Assembly: GCF_003627955.1 (NCBI RefSeq)
Contig: NZ_RBWS01000012.1
Span: 163,804-227,803 of the forward strand
From: Sphingobacterium puteale
GTDB lineage: Bacteria; Bacteroidota; Bacteroidia; Sphingobacteriales; Sphingobacteriaceae
Length of the DNA stretch: 64,000 bases
Direction: 5' to 3'
The position numbers were made by a program, and so were the translations under genes. Positions within the stretch are counted from its first letter, which is position 1. Every line of letters starts with the position of its first letter. This document shows, one piece after another, positions 16,834 to 26,206 of this stretch. Below the pieces are notes generated by a model that saw only the letters and a program-made list of their open reading frames with translations, was not told where the DNA came from and did not search any database.

Positions 16834-19800
16834 ATGATAAAAAAACTGCTTTTGAGTGCAGTTCTGGCCTACGGCGGAACTGCTTATGTCGTTGCGCAGC
16901 AACCGACATTTTTGTCTCATCCAACATTGACACCCGATGGGAAGGAGATGGTATTCAGCTATGAAGGAGATCTTTGGAAAGTAGCGAGCCAGGGAGGTGT
17001 TGCTGTCCGGCTTACGGGTATGGAGGGCAACGAAATCAACCCCCGAATCTCTCCGGACGGTAAATGGTTAGCATTCTCGGCCAATCAAAATGGGAATATG
17101 GATGTGTATGTCATGCCTTTGGCCGGTGGGGATATCCGTCAGCTGACCGCACATGATGCCTCCGATGAGGTGGACAGCTGGAGCTGGGACAGTAAATCAC
17201 TCTATTTTACTTCGACACGTTATAATCGCATGGGAGGCTACCAAGTCTCATTGGACGGGGGGACGGCAACCCGCCTATTTCCACATTTTTTCAACTATAT
17301 CAGCGGTATCGTTCCTACACCTTCAGGAGAGCTCCTATTTAACGATAGCTGGGAAGGATATAGTTCGGCAAACCGCAAGCGATATAAAGGAGCATTCAAC
17401 CCCGATATCCGTTCCTATAACCCCAAAACAAAAGCCTTTCAGCAATATACAGACTATGTTGGAAAAGATCTTTGGCCAACGGCAGATCAAAAGGGAAACA
17501 TCTACTATGTTTCGGATGAAAACAACGGCGAATACAACCTGTATCAGCTCAGCGGTACGACCAAATCAGCACTGACAAGCTTTACAGAATCCATTAAAAG
17601 ACCGTTTGTGTCAGCAAATGGCGATAAAATTGCATTTGAAAAGGGGTATCAACTCTATATTTATGATGTCGCCGGAAAAAAAACGGTACAGCCTAATATC
17701 GCTTTAAACCGTAATCAAGTACTTGGAAAGCTGAAGGAATTCAATATTTCGGGCAATATCAGCAATTTTGATGTTTCGCCCGACGGCAAAAAAATAGCCT
17801 TTGTATCCAGAGGAGAGCTATTTGTTTCCGATAGCGAAGGCAAGTTTGTGCGTCAGATGCCGGGCTCAGGCGAGCGTGTCATGGAAGTCAAATGGCTTAA
17901 GGACAGTAAAACCCTGCTTTATAGTCAAACATACCGGGGATATCAAAACTGGTTTTCACGTACGGCGGATGGAAAAAGTGAGGTGAAGCAGCTGACCGAA
18001 GACCTTCGAAACAACCGCGACATTAGCTTTAACGCCGACCGAACGAAAGCAGTATACCTAAGCGGCCGCGATGAGGTACGAACATTGGATCTAGGGAGTC
18101 TCAAAAGCCAGACCGTGGTTAAAGACGAAATCTGGGGCTTCCAGAATTCTTCTCCCTCATTTTCGCCCGACGGCAATTATCTGTTATTTACGGCAATGCG
18201 TAATTTTGAGCAGGATATCTTTGTCCATAACCTCAAGAGCGGACAAACGACCAACCTAACCAATACCGGTGTCTCCGAAACCAGCCCTTATTGGTCTCCG
18301 GATGGGAAGTATATTTATTTTGCGAGCAACAGAACGAAACCCTCATACCCTACAGGAATGCAAAATTCGAGCATCTTCCGTATGGCACTGACCAATTTTG
18401 ACCAACCGTATCGCAGTGCCAAGTTTGACGAATTATTTGCCCAGCCCGCAGTAAAAAAAGATTCGGTCGCAAATAAGCCGAAAGCGCCTAAAAAAGAAAA
18501 CGACGCTAAGGATAAGAGTAAGTCAAATGCAGATAAGAATAAGCCGGCAGCTCCCGGTTCAGAATCGAAGAAGACGATCTTGGTACAGCTTGATCTTGAG
18601 GGCTTGCGTGATCGTATCGAACAGGTCAGTCCTGCATCCGGGACACAGTACAACCCTTTGGTGATCCAAAAGGCAGATAAGACCTATGTGTTCTATTCGT
18701 CTGACCATGAGGGTAAATTCAGTGCTTACCGTACCGTATATGAACCATTCACGGCGCCCAAAACTGAAAAGGTCATCGAAGGTGGCATGGGACAGGTACA
18801 GGAATCGGCAGGTAAATACTTTGTGCTGAACAGGGGCACCATCCAGAAATACAGTCTGGAGGGAAACAAGCTCGATGCGATAACCATGAGCTTTAAATTC
18901 AACCGAGATCTGGAGAAAGAGTTTAACCAGATGTTTTATGAGACTTGGGCCAATCTGGAAGAGAACTTTTATGACAGTAATTTTCATGGGGTAGACTGGA
19001 CGGCAACCAAAAAGAAATACGAAAAATATCTGCCCGGCATTAACGACCGCAATGATCTGCGTATTCTCCTGAACGATATGCTGGGCGAGCTCAACTCATC
19101 ACACTTGGGCTTTAGTTCCACGGGTGCCGAAGAACGGAAGCCTTTTGGCTTCGTGACCAACGAAATCGGAGTGGAATATGATAGCGAAAACCCGTATAAG
19201 ATCAGCCGGATCGTAGGCAACGGACCTGCAGCAAAGAAAGAGGTGGATATTAAAGCGGGTGATGTGTTGGTCGCGGTCAATGGTGTTAAATTGAATACTA
19301 CGGCAGATCGGGACAGTTATTTTACAGGACCATCATTGGAAGAGGAAGTGCAACTGACATTAAGCCGTAATGGCAAAGAGGTCCATACCAATGTGCGGCC
19401 GGTTTCGAGTACAGCTTTTAGGGAATTGATTTACGATGAATGGATCAAGGATAACCGCAGCCGTGTAGACAGACTTAGTGACAATAAGATTGCTTATTCA
19501 CATATGAAGAATATGTCGGGCGGAGAATTACAGCGTTTTCTTATCGATATGGCTGAGCAGGAAAATAACAAGCAGGGCATCATCTTAGACCTGCGGTATA
19601 ATACCGGAGGAAATGTACATGATGAGGTCTTACGCTTTTTATCGCAGCGGCCCTATCTACAATGGCAGTATCGTGGTGGAAAACGAGCGCCACAGAGTAA
19701 TTTTGCACCCGCTGCCAAGCCGATCGTGCTGTTGATCAATGAACAGTCTCTGAGTGACGCAGAGATGACCGCAGCTGGATTCAAAGCATTGAAACTGGGT

Positions 19801-20037
19801 AAAATCATTGGTAATGAAACTTACCGCTGGATCATCTTTACCTCAGGTAAGGGACTGGTCGACGGGTCTTTCTACCGCCTACCTTCCTGGGGTTGCTATA
19901 CGCTGGATGGTCAGGATCTGGAGCAGACAGGTGTCGCACCTGATATTTTTGTGAAAAATACAGTTCAGGACCGTATGGAAAATAAAGATCCGCAGCTGGA
20001 GCGGGCAGTGAAAGAAATCTTAGCCGATCTCAAGTAA
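16834..20037 (+). CDS. Tricorn-like S41 peptidase with beta-propellers and PDZ domain
   Basis: 1067 residues. A signal peptide spans 1-21 (TAYVVAQQ). WD40/PD40-type propeller repeats fill about residues 25-540 (MVFSYEGDLWKVASQGG, ISPDGKWLAFSANQNGNMDV, FSPDGNYLLFTAMRN, WSPDGKYIYFASNRT). A Lys/Ala-rich linker lies near 550-590, a PDZ domain near 765-850 (VDIKAGDVLVAVNGVKL) and an S41 protease core near 880-1060. The nucleophile Ser is in NEQSLSDAEMTAAGF, with the adjacent GNETYRWIIFTSGKGLVDG. The whole architecture is that of tricorn core protease homologues, which degrade peptides; here it should be periplasmic. It stands alone. Confidence 0.93.
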   Translation: MIKKLLLSAVLAYGGTAYVVAQQPTFLSHPTLTPDGKEMVFSYEGDLWKVASQGGVAVRLTGMEGNEINPRISPDGKWLAFSANQNGNMDVYVMPLAGGDIRQLTAHDASDEVDSWSWDSKSLYFTSTRYNRMGGYQVSLDGGTATRLFPHFFNYISGIVPTPSGELLFNDSWEGYSSANRKRYKGAFNPDIRSYNPKTKAFQQYTDYVGKDLWPTADQKGNIYYVSDENNGEYNLYQLSGTTKSALTSFTESIKRPFVSANGDKIAFEKGYQLYIYDVAGKKTVQPNIALNRNQVLGKLKEFNISGNISNFDVSPDGKKIAFVSRGELFVSDSEGKFVRQMPGSGERVMEVKWLKDSKTLLYSQTYRGYQNWFSRTADGKSEVKQLTEDLRNNRDISFNADRTKAVYLSGRDEVRTLDLGSLKSQTVVKDEIWGFQNSSPSFSPDGNYLLFTAMRNFEQDIFVHNLKSGQTTNLTNTGVSETSPYWSPDGKYIYFASNRTKPSYPTGMQNSSIFRMALTNFDQPYRSAKFDELFAQPAVKKDSVANKPKAPKKENDAKDKSKSNADKNKPAAPGSESKKTILVQLDLEGLRDRIEQVSPASGTQYNPLVIQKADKTYVFYSSDHEGKFSAYRTVYEPFTAPKTEKVIEGGMGQVQESAGKYFVLNRGTIQKYSLEGNKLDAITMSFKFNRDLEKEFNQMFYETWANLEENFYDSNFHGVDWTATKKKYEKYLPGINDRNDLRILLNDMLGELNSSHLGFSSTGAEERKPFGFVTNEIGVEYDSENPYKISRIVGNGPAAKKEVDIKAGDVLVAVNGVKLNTTADRDSYFTGPSLEEEVQLTLSRNGKEVHTNVRPVSSTAFRELIYDEWIKDNRSRVDRLSDNKIAYSHMKNMSGGELQRFLIDMAEQENNKQGIILDLRYNTGGNVHDEVLRFLSQRPYLQWQYRGGKRAPQSNFAPAAKPIVLLINEQSLSDAEMTAAGFKALKLGKIIGNETYRWIIFTSGKGLVDGSFYRLPSWGCYTLDGQDLEQTGVAPDIFVKNTVQDRMENKDPQLERAVKEILADLK

Positions 20038-20202
20038 TACTGCACAACAATACAAGGCTGGAAGCTGGAGGGGAATCCCCTCCGGCTATAGCAAGATTAA
20101 TTCCTCTGCGACCTCTTTACAGCTATTTAAAATTATTTTATCCCGCTCTTGTGAAATCTTGATCTTTTGTGCATCCCTTCTCAAAACATAAAAAGAACAG
20201 AC

Positions 20203-20940
20203 ATGGAAAAGATCATATTACAAGTAAAAGAATCCTGCATGGCGGATTGGGGAAAAATGACAGCAAAGGAACAAGGGCGCTTTTGTGGCAAGTGCGAAAA
20301 GATAGTCGTTGATTTCTCTCAGATGAATGATCAGGAAATCGTTGATCAGATCAAAAGATCCAGTAAAGGGCTTTGCGGTCGTTTTTATGAAGATCAGCTG
20401 TTACGTGAATTGGATGCCAGTTTTTCCTTTGCAAAAAATCCGGTATGGCTTAATAAGTGGAATGGTATTGCTGCCGGACTGATGCTGATCGGTTCATTGA
20501 GCTTGCCTGTGGTGCAGGCACAAACCTTCACAACAGGAAAAGTGGCTATGGTACATTCAAAAGACGTAGCAGCGATCGAATCTGTCGAAAAACAGACAAT
20601 TCCGAGCCAAGCTCTCAAAAGTGAACCTGCATTGTCAAATCAGGATAGCATTAAGGTAAAGATCTCAGGAAAAATTGTATGTGCTTCTGGCGAGGGCAGC
20701 ATGGCGGGAACTGACGTGTCAATTGGAGATCACCATACGAAAGCTGGTGAAAATGGCAGCTTTGAGCTTTGGGTACCACAATCCCTATTTAGTAAAGACC
20801 AGGAACTACGTGCACAAATGATCGGGTATAAGACTGTTGTTGTTCGCTTAAAAAAGGGCAACTCGAAAGCTATAAATAAGCCTATTAAGATGGAGGTTAG
20901 ACCAATGATCATGGGGCTTATTGCTACTTCGGATCGGTAG
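20203..20940 (+). CDS. Conserved Bacteroidota protein with N-terminal Cys motif and carboxypeptidase-like domain
   Basis: About 245 residues. The N-terminal ~60 residues hold a Cys-rich cytoplasmic motif (ESCMADWGKMTAKEQGRFCG, then CGKCEKIVVDFSQM) seen in many Bacteroidota proteins of unknown function. One hydrophobic helix follows near residues 85-105 (IAAGLMLIGSLSLPVVQAQ). After a linker comes a CarboxypepD_reg-like domain (ISGKIVCASGEGSMAGTDVS, ENGSFELWVPQ). The order suggests a membrane protein with a small possible metal-binding or redox head. ATG 20203 is chosen because the conserved region starts at MEKIILQVKESC. Role unknown. Confidence 0.8.
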   Translation: MEKIILQVKESCMADWGKMTAKEQGRFCGKCEKIVVDFSQMNDQEIVDQIKRSSKGLCGRFYEDQLLRELDASFSFAKNPVWLNKWNGIAAGLMLIGSLSLPVVQAQTFTTGKVAMVHSKDVAAIESVEKQTIPSQALKSEPALSNQDSIKVKISGKIVCASGEGSMAGTDVSIGDHHTKAGENGSFELWVPQSLFSKDQELRAQMIGYKTVVVRLKKGNSKAINKPIKMEVRPMIMGLIATSDR

Positions 20941-21194
20941 AAACTAGGCCACCTGAAGGTGTTCTATTTTTTGCTTGGCTGTAAGTGAGTAATGGTCGAT
21001 GCATCGAGATGCCCAGAAGACTCTTTTGACAGTTTTTAAGTGCTTATATGTCTAATCTGGGCTTTTCCGAAAAGGTTTTGATCGTTATCGCATGTTATAT
21101 AATTTTGTGGAACCAATGTATGAATGTACATTTAAGGCGATCGAAGCCATGGAACAAAAAATGGAAGACAAAAAATAAAAAATCGACTTTATAC

Positions 21195-21225
21195 TTGACT
21201 TTCTCTTTGCTGAACCTTACATTTG
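21195..21225 (+). promoter_or_regulatory. Promoter of tRNA-Lys
   Basis: TTG at 21195-21197, a 20-base spacer, then TACATTTG at 21218-21225, twelve bases before the tRNA. Confidence 0.75.
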
Positions 21226-21236
21226 ATTTATCGAAT

Positions 21237-21309
21237 GACTTCGTAGCTCAGTTGGTAGAGCAACAGACTCTTAATCTGTGGGTCCTGAGTTCGAGCCTCA
21301 GCGGGGTCA
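21237..21309 (+). tRNA. tRNA-Lys (anticodon CTT)
   Basis: 73 bases. The acceptor stem GACTTCG pairs with CGGGGTC (two G-U pairs). The D-arm is GCTCAGTTGGTAGAGC, the anticodon CTT is at 21270-21272, and the T-arm is CTGAG-TTCGAGC-CTCAG. CCA is not encoded. A 96-codon frame overlapping it (21048-21338) is not a gene. Confidence 0.95.
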
Positions 21310-21313
21310 CTTT

Positions 21314-21353
21314 CAAAAAAGCCGTTTTACGTGAGTAGGACGGTTTTTTTTTG
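21314..21353 (+). terminator. Terminator after tRNA-Lys
   Basis: An A-run and CCGTTTTAC pair with GTAGGACGG and a nine-T run around a four-base loop. Confidence 0.8.
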
Positions 21354-21813
21354 TGGGTTATCCGTTCATTTACAATGAATTAGTGTATATCGTAGCATTT
21401 TGCTGGTTAATATTTTTGTTAATTAATTCTATGTCCTAAAATACAACATTTAGGGCATAATTGATGTAAAAGTTATAGTTTTGGCGCATTTTTGGCGCAC
21501 TTTTTTAGACTGTTTTCCAAGTAGGACATGATTTTTTTAGGTTTAAACCAAGTAATTATTGTGCCTTAGTCTATCATAATAATTGTTGATATAAATTTTG
21601 AACGGGCATACTATCTTTCTTCATTTTTTTAAATGGCAGTGGGTTGATTAAATCGGTCGCCAGCCGTACTTGTCGTTCAGGTTTACTACAAAATAGCCGC
21701 ACCAAAGCCTTGCTTGGCTTATGGGAAGGAATTATAAAATTTTTAGTTTTTCACAAAGGAGTCTCATAGTAGACTTCGGATGCACTGAAGATAGGATTCC
21801 GTAGTAGAACTAT
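21354..21813. other. Gene-free, AT-rich stretch downstream of tRNA-Lys
   Basis: No intact gene. It contains a tandem TTTTGGCGCA-like motif near 21479-21501 and, on the minus strand, a stop-to-stop frame with protein-like composition at 21574-21760. Downstream of a tRNA this could be the scar of an old integration; that is inference. Confidence 0.5.
21574..21760 (-). pseudogene. Possible C-terminal remnant of a lost gene
   Basis: This minus-strand frame encodes about 61 residues with a natural-looking composition (SKALVRLFCSKPERQVRLAT, then DLINPLPFKKM) ending in TGA. It has no start codon except Met residues close to its end, and a stop lies directly upstream. I do not recognise the family. 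A chance frame cannot be excluded. Confidence 0.3.
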
Positions 21814-22980
21814 TTAAATCTTAACATTTATATTGTTTTGCCGTAGATAATCACTAGGCGACATATTCGTAATCTTTTTAAAATTCCGGTAAAAACTTGT
21901 TTTGGAACTGAATCCACATTCAAATGCCAATGACACTAGATTATATTTTCGATTTTCTGGTATTAGGACTATTCGTTTGAATGTCTCTACCCTAAATGAA
22001 TTGACATAGTCATAGAAATTCTTGCCTTCTATCGAATTTATGACCTGAGAAAGTGAACCAGGTGGAATAGTAAGGAGGATTGCCAGATCACCTAATGTCA
22101 AATCTGGATTTTGGTAACATTTCTGATCTTCCATCAACTGGGTAAGCTCAGCATAAATTCTGTTCCTCTCGGTATCTTCTAATCTTGTTTTTTCGTACTT
22201 AATTTTGTCAGATTTTTTCTCTTTATCAACCACTGCACTATACAGTGGATTTATAGTTAACTCGATCTCTTTAGGAAGAAGTACTTCATGTGTAGACAAT
22301 GCATTTGAAAAGATACCTACCTGTCGGATACCAAAATATCCGATAAAAAAAATAAATAGTGTTATCCCTATAAATAAGACTGGGGGGATCTGCACTGTTA
22401 TTACAATTGCCCAGATAACCCCCATTCCGAAAACGAGATACTGCATCCAATTCAGCGTAATTTTGCTAGTATTGGAAAACTGCGCTTTAATGTTTCGATT
22501 GTGTCGATATAAAAGGATTGTGGATAAAATAATATATATAGCTCCTGAAATCATAAGACCGGACTCCATTATCAAAAACACAAGGTCAAATTCAGGTGCA
22601 ACATGATGATACCCTTTTGTGGTAACGATTGCAACAGGCAATAAAAAAACTAATACTATAGCTATTATAATAGCGGGAATAAAATGAAACAAATAATGCC
22701 ATGTATATTTCTGTTGACCACTTATAAAAACAATATATAAGTACAAAAATGGGCCATGTAAATATGGGAATGGTAATTCCCAGCCGATTAACTTTGGTAT
22801 TTTTTGTATTTCGCCCGAACCGTAAAGCCCTATGAGAATAAGGTCAAAAAAAGCAAAAAAAAGCCAAGAGGCTAAAATTTTGTCTGCAACATTTTTCTGT
22901 TTCTTGGTAAGGAGTAAAAGAAACAGAAATAGTGAGATGCTAACGCCAAAAAAATAAATAAATAGCCAAGCTAAGTTCAT
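21814..22980 (-). CDS. Membrane-bound AraC-type transcriptional regulator
   Basis: 388 residues. Seven predicted transmembrane helices occupy residues 1-230 (LAWLFIYFFGVSISLFLFLL through LFIGITLFIFFIGYFGIRQV). After a charged linker comes a C-terminal AraC DNA-binding domain, residues 285-385: DLTLGDLAILLTIPPGSLSQ, then NFYDYVNSFRVE, LVSLAFECGFSSKTSFYRNF and MSPSDYLRQ. This arrangement allows signals in the membrane to act directly on a promoter. Its target is unknown; the lipoprotein and serine hydrolase genes upstream in the same direction are candidates. Confidence 0.9.
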   Translation of the reverse strand: MNLAWLFIYFFGVSISLFLFLLLLTKKQKNVADKILASWLFFAFFDLILIGLYGSGEIQKIPKLIGWELPFPYLHGPFLYLYIVFISGQQKYTWHYLFHFIPAIIIAIVLVFLLPVAIVTTKGYHHVAPEFDLVFLIMESGLMISGAIYIILSTILLYRHNRNIKAQFSNTSKITLNWMQYLVFGMGVIWAIVITVQIPPVLFIGITLFIFFIGYFGIRQVGIFSNALSTHEVLLPKEIELTINPLYSAVVDKEKKSDKIKYEKTRLEDTERNRIYAELTQLMEDQKCYQNPDLTLGDLAILLTIPPGSLSQVINSIEGKNFYDYVNSFRVETFKRIVLIPENRKYNLVSLAFECGFSSKTSFYRNFKKITNMSPSDYLRQNNINVKI

Positions 22981-23125
22981 AACGGGGTATAAATAAGCAG
23001 AAATAATTGCTGTTTTTTAATGAATTACTCGTTAAAAGCCAATTGTCCAGCTAACTTTCCATCAATGAGTACTCCATATCCAGACATCACTACAAAATTA
23101 ATTTAATTGGTTTGAAATTAACTGG

Positions 23126-23170
23126 AAAAAAAGAATTTGTTGTGTAATATCTTTTACACAACAAATTCTT
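23126..23170 (-). terminator. Terminator after the small lipoprotein gene
   Basis: A perfect 17-bp stem (23131-23147 against 23154-23170) with a 6-base loop. On the minus strand it runs directly into a T tract. Confidence 0.85.
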
Positions 23171-23202
23171 CAGTAAGATAGATCTGCACTTCAGATTGTA
23201 AG

Positions 23203-23619
23203 CTATTGTTTTTCACCCACAAAAGTATATGGAATTTCTAATTCATTAACCACTAAGCTTAATTTCTTTTCTGAAACTTGATATGAAAACACCCCTTGAG
23301 GATCATCACCATCAACCAATCCTGGGACATCTGCTTTTGCCTGAATTGTCCTGGGGGGCACGCTTGAGTAAGGTTCTCCTGATTTTGCTTCAAACTTTAG
23401 TCGTTTATTATCCACCTTAGTAACAATAAATATGGCATTTGTATGGTTAGTTCTGCCAATACTTAAAATACCCTTATATGTTCCTGTTGCCACATCGATG
23501 GAGCCACTATCTGAACCAGGGTTGTCATCCTTATCTTTGCTGCAGCCAACGTAAGATATCAACGCAAAAATAATGATCAATGCACTACTAAACCTAATTT
23601 TTAAATTTGTCTTTTTCAT
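23203..23619 (-). CDS. Small lipoprotein of unknown function
   Basis: 138 residues. A lipoprotein signal (ALISYVGCSKDKDD, Cys26) and a Gly/Ser/Asp linker precede a compact beta-rich domain (ATGTYKGILSIGRTNHTNAI, then FSYQVSEKKLSLVVNELEI). No enzyme motif is visible. It probably sits on the cell surface or periplasmic face. It has its own -7 element (TAGTTTTG, minus strand, 23645-23652) and a strong terminator, so it appears to be a single-gene unit between the AraC regulator and the serine hydrolase. Confidence 0.8.
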   Translation of the reverse strand: MKKTNLKIRFSSALIIIFALISYVGCSKDKDDNPGSDSGSIDVATGTYKGILSIGRTNHTNAIFIVTKVDNKRLKFEAKSGEPYSSVPPRTIQAKADVPGLVDGDDPQGVFSYQVSEKKLSLVVNELEIPYTFVGEKQ

Positions 23620-23720
23620 ATTATTCTATTTTTAATTAGAGATTCAAAACTAAATAAACAGGTGACCATAAAAGTTCCACCTTACAAAACGGAACTCCTT
23701 TTATCCATATTTAAAGCCCA

Positions 23721-25523
23721 TTATTCCCATGTGGCAAAAGGGATCACATGATAACACCAAAGCGTTACCAGGCATTGTGCGATCAGGACAACCAACCAAA
23801 AATCAAAGCGTTTTGCGCTCTTTTTTAGGTTCAGTCCGTAATGTATTATGGATGTGAAATTCCCCACGGGAAATAAAATTGTTGCACAATACAACAGGAT
23901 CGTTGAAAAAGATTTATCCCCTATCTGGGTAATGTCATTGCTGAATACGATAAGCCCCGAAAACACGAATAGTAATAAGGCAATTGAACTGGGAGCTTCT
24001 GCTGATTTGAAATAGTTACACTTCTTTCCATAAATATTAAAAATGAAAAGTAACAACAAGGTCGGAGCCGCCAGCACTCCAAGCGTAATAGAAAGAGCTG
24101 GTAATATGATTTTCCAGCCATTAACTTTTTTTAAGGTCATTATACCTGTCGTAAGATATGACTCCCCATGTTCATCCTTATAGAATAAGTGAGAGGCTTC
24201 TGTCTTATTTTGAGCAATATAGAGCAGACCATCTTCAGCTGTTATGAGGGTTTCTTTCTTTAGGAATGGTTTGATCGAAATGGCAGATTTGTGATTTTCT
24301 ACCTTGGTATAAGAACTGATGATATCCAAAAGTTCCATTGGGAAAATCTTTGTAATTACGGGCACATAGTATCCGTTTCGATCCAAGTCCCACAGAGCAT
24401 GGGCCGTTTCTTTTTTTGAAGGAAAGGATGTTCGCATCGGATGTATATGCAAATTATCGATCAAGGCTTGATTAAACACTTCATAGTTCGCTGTCTCACT
24501 GTCCATATTATGGGCTATAAAGAAAGCTTTTTTTTCTTTTGGGAAAATGTAATACATTGCCCGAAAGCCGATTGTGTTCCCCGAATGAACAATTCCGACT
24601 ACGGCATGGCGATCTCTGGATAAAGCGCCAAATGCGTAGCCGAGCTTCAGCCCGTTCTTTGCGGCGATGGTCTGTTCGGGCCGTCCAAATTGTTTAATAA
24701 ATTCGCTTCTGATGAATTCTTTACCATCTAACCGCCCCTCGTTGAGAATAAATTGCAAAAAAGTCCCCATATCCTGAGCAGTGGTGGTGAATTGACCTGC
24801 CGGACGGACATAGGTTGGCATGGCAAGGGCTAGCCGACCATTCTCAAAATGTCCCATAGCCAGTTCTTTATCTTCATTTTGGGAAATGAATCGAAATGTA
24901 CTGTTATGTAGCCCAATAGGTTGAAGGAGATTTTTATCAAGATAGTGTTCGTAAGGTTCCCTCACAATACTTTCTATCAGCATTCCCAATAGAGTGTACC
25001 CCATATTAGAATAGGAGAACAACGTTCCGGGTAAAACATGTATATCCAATACGTGGGGATTTCTTCTGTAAGACTCCTTTAATGGTGTTTGGGGACTAAC
25101 TTCTGTGCTGAAAAAATGCCACAGCCGAATGTCGGAAAGACCAGCGGTATGGTTAAGTAAATGTTTAATTGTGACAGGATGTGAGCTTTCCCAAGGGTTG
25201 TTCATGGGTAAATCTTTCAGATATTTCTTGATAGGATCATCCAGATTAAGCCGATCTTCGGTGGCCAGTCGCAAAACCCCCATTGCAAGAAGGGTTTTGG
25301 TGATAGAACCCACGTGTATTTTGGCATCTTTAAGCATAGGTTCACGGGTCTCCATATTTTTTAAACCGGAACTATAACATGTAATATGACCATTATTCAC
25401 AACCGAATAAACGGCTCCTGATAAATTTTCTTGTTTTAGAAGATGGTCTATCTTATTTTGTATGGGCTGGCCAATTACAAATAATGACAGGAAAATAAAT
25501 ACAGTAAGGAGGAAAAATTTCAT
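23721..25523 (-). CDS. Serine hydrolase of the class C beta-lactamase/penicillin-binding family
   Basis: 600 residues. A signal peptide spans 1-19 (LFVIGQPIQ). The beta-lactamase-like domain covers about residues 25-370, with nucleophile Ser73 and Lys76 in GSITKTLLAMG and Tyr171-Ser-Asn in FSYSNMGYTLL. HSGNTIGF is the KTG-like box. A C-terminal half with four hydrophobic helices (LSITLGVLAAPTLLLLFIF and others) anchors it in the membrane. Likely an esterase or D-amino-acid/peptide hydrolase rather than a true beta-lactamase. ATG 25523 starts the signal peptide; the frame extends upstream to 25607 without family similarity. It lies downstream of the ECF sigma factor pair. Confidence 0.88.
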   Translation of the reverse strand: MKFFLLTVFIFLSLFVIGQPIQNKIDHLLKQENLSGAVYSVVNNGHITCYSSGLKNMETREPMLKDAKIHVGSITKTLLAMGVLRLATEDRLNLDDPIKKYLKDLPMNNPWESSHPVTIKHLLNHTAGLSDIRLWHFFSTEVSPQTPLKESYRRNPHVLDIHVLPGTLFSYSNMGYTLLGMLIESIVREPYEHYLDKNLLQPIGLHNSTFRFISQNEDKELAMGHFENGRLALAMPTYVRPAGQFTTTAQDMGTFLQFILNEGRLDGKEFIRSEFIKQFGRPEQTIAAKNGLKLGYAFGALSRDRHAVVGIVHSGNTIGFRAMYYIFPKEKKAFFIAHNMDSETANYEVFNQALIDNLHIHPMRTSFPSKKETAHALWDLDRNGYYVPVITKIFPMELLDIISSYTKVENHKSAISIKPFLKKETLITAEDGLLYIAQNKTEASHLFYKDEHGESYLTTGIMTLKKVNGWKIILPALSITLGVLAAPTLLLLFIFNIYGKKCNYFKSAEAPSSIALLLFVFSGLIVFSNDITQIGDKSFSTILLYCATILFPVGNFTSIIHYGLNLKKSAKRFDFWLVVLIAQCLVTLWCYHVIPFATWE

Positions 25524-25615
25524 ATCCGATAAAAAGAGTGATTTTTTGAACTGTAAGATCCTATTTTGGCATCCTCTGCCACGTGTGCGATAATTGAACG
25601 TAGGCATAAAATTTT

Positions 25616-26206
25616 TTAATCATGCTTAAGGACTTTAGCTATTTTGGCTGACAATGTCTGGTTCTTTATTTTTACCCTTTTCCAAAGTAAGGGCTTAATT
25701 ATCACCCATAAAGTGAGGATAAGAATGAGCAGAACTGATAGTGCAAATATTATCAGAGCTGATGAATGATTTAAGGAGTCTAAACAATAGAGAAAAATCG
25801 CAATGAGAAAAAGAGTCATTCCAATAGAGAATATGTTCAGCTCTTGGCGCTTCTGCTTCCAGTGGATAGCTGATAGAGTCTTTATAAAATCAATACTGTT
25901 TGACAAATACTCCTTTCGCTCCTTATTGATCTTTTGCCAGGAGTAACTGAAAAGATAAACAGAGATCAAGAGCACAATTATCTCGGAGATACTTTTAGAA
26001 ATGCTATTCAATTCATCCGTATAGATGATGTAGCCGAGGGAAATGCTAGAAAATAGGATGACTGAAATACTCCAGAAGAATACTGCTCTTTTCTTTTTTT
26101 TTCTCCAGCGACGCAACTCTTGGTGGAATTCTTTGAGATTTTTATCCGTATCTGTTTCGGCGGTCTGCCAAACTTTCTTTAAAGCTGTGATATCATTATT
26201 CATCAT
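25616..26206 (-). CDS. Membrane protein coupled to an ECF sigma factor (candidate anti-sigma factor)
   Basis: 196 residues. The N-terminal ~40 residues are cytoplasmic and helical (ALKKVWQTAETDTDKNLKEF), followed by four predicted transmembrane helices in two pairs. Its start overlaps the end of the sigma factor gene by 11 bases, the usual arrangement for a regulatory partner. It has no zinc-binding anti-sigma motif, so the role is inferred from context. Confidence 0.75.
   Translation of the reverse strand: MMNNDITALKKVWQTAETDTDKNLKEFHQELRRWRKKKKRAVFFWSISVILFSSISLGYIIYTDELNSISKSISEIIVLLISVYLFSYSWQKINKERKEYLSNSIDFIKTLSAIHWKQKRQELNIFSIGMTLFLIAIFLYCLDSLNHSSALIIFALSVLLILILTLWVIIKPLLWKRVKIKNQTLSAKIAKVLKHD

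Noticed and set aside
21048..21338. 96-codon frame spanning tRNA-Lys
   Set aside because: It runs through the tRNA and its terminator; chance frame.
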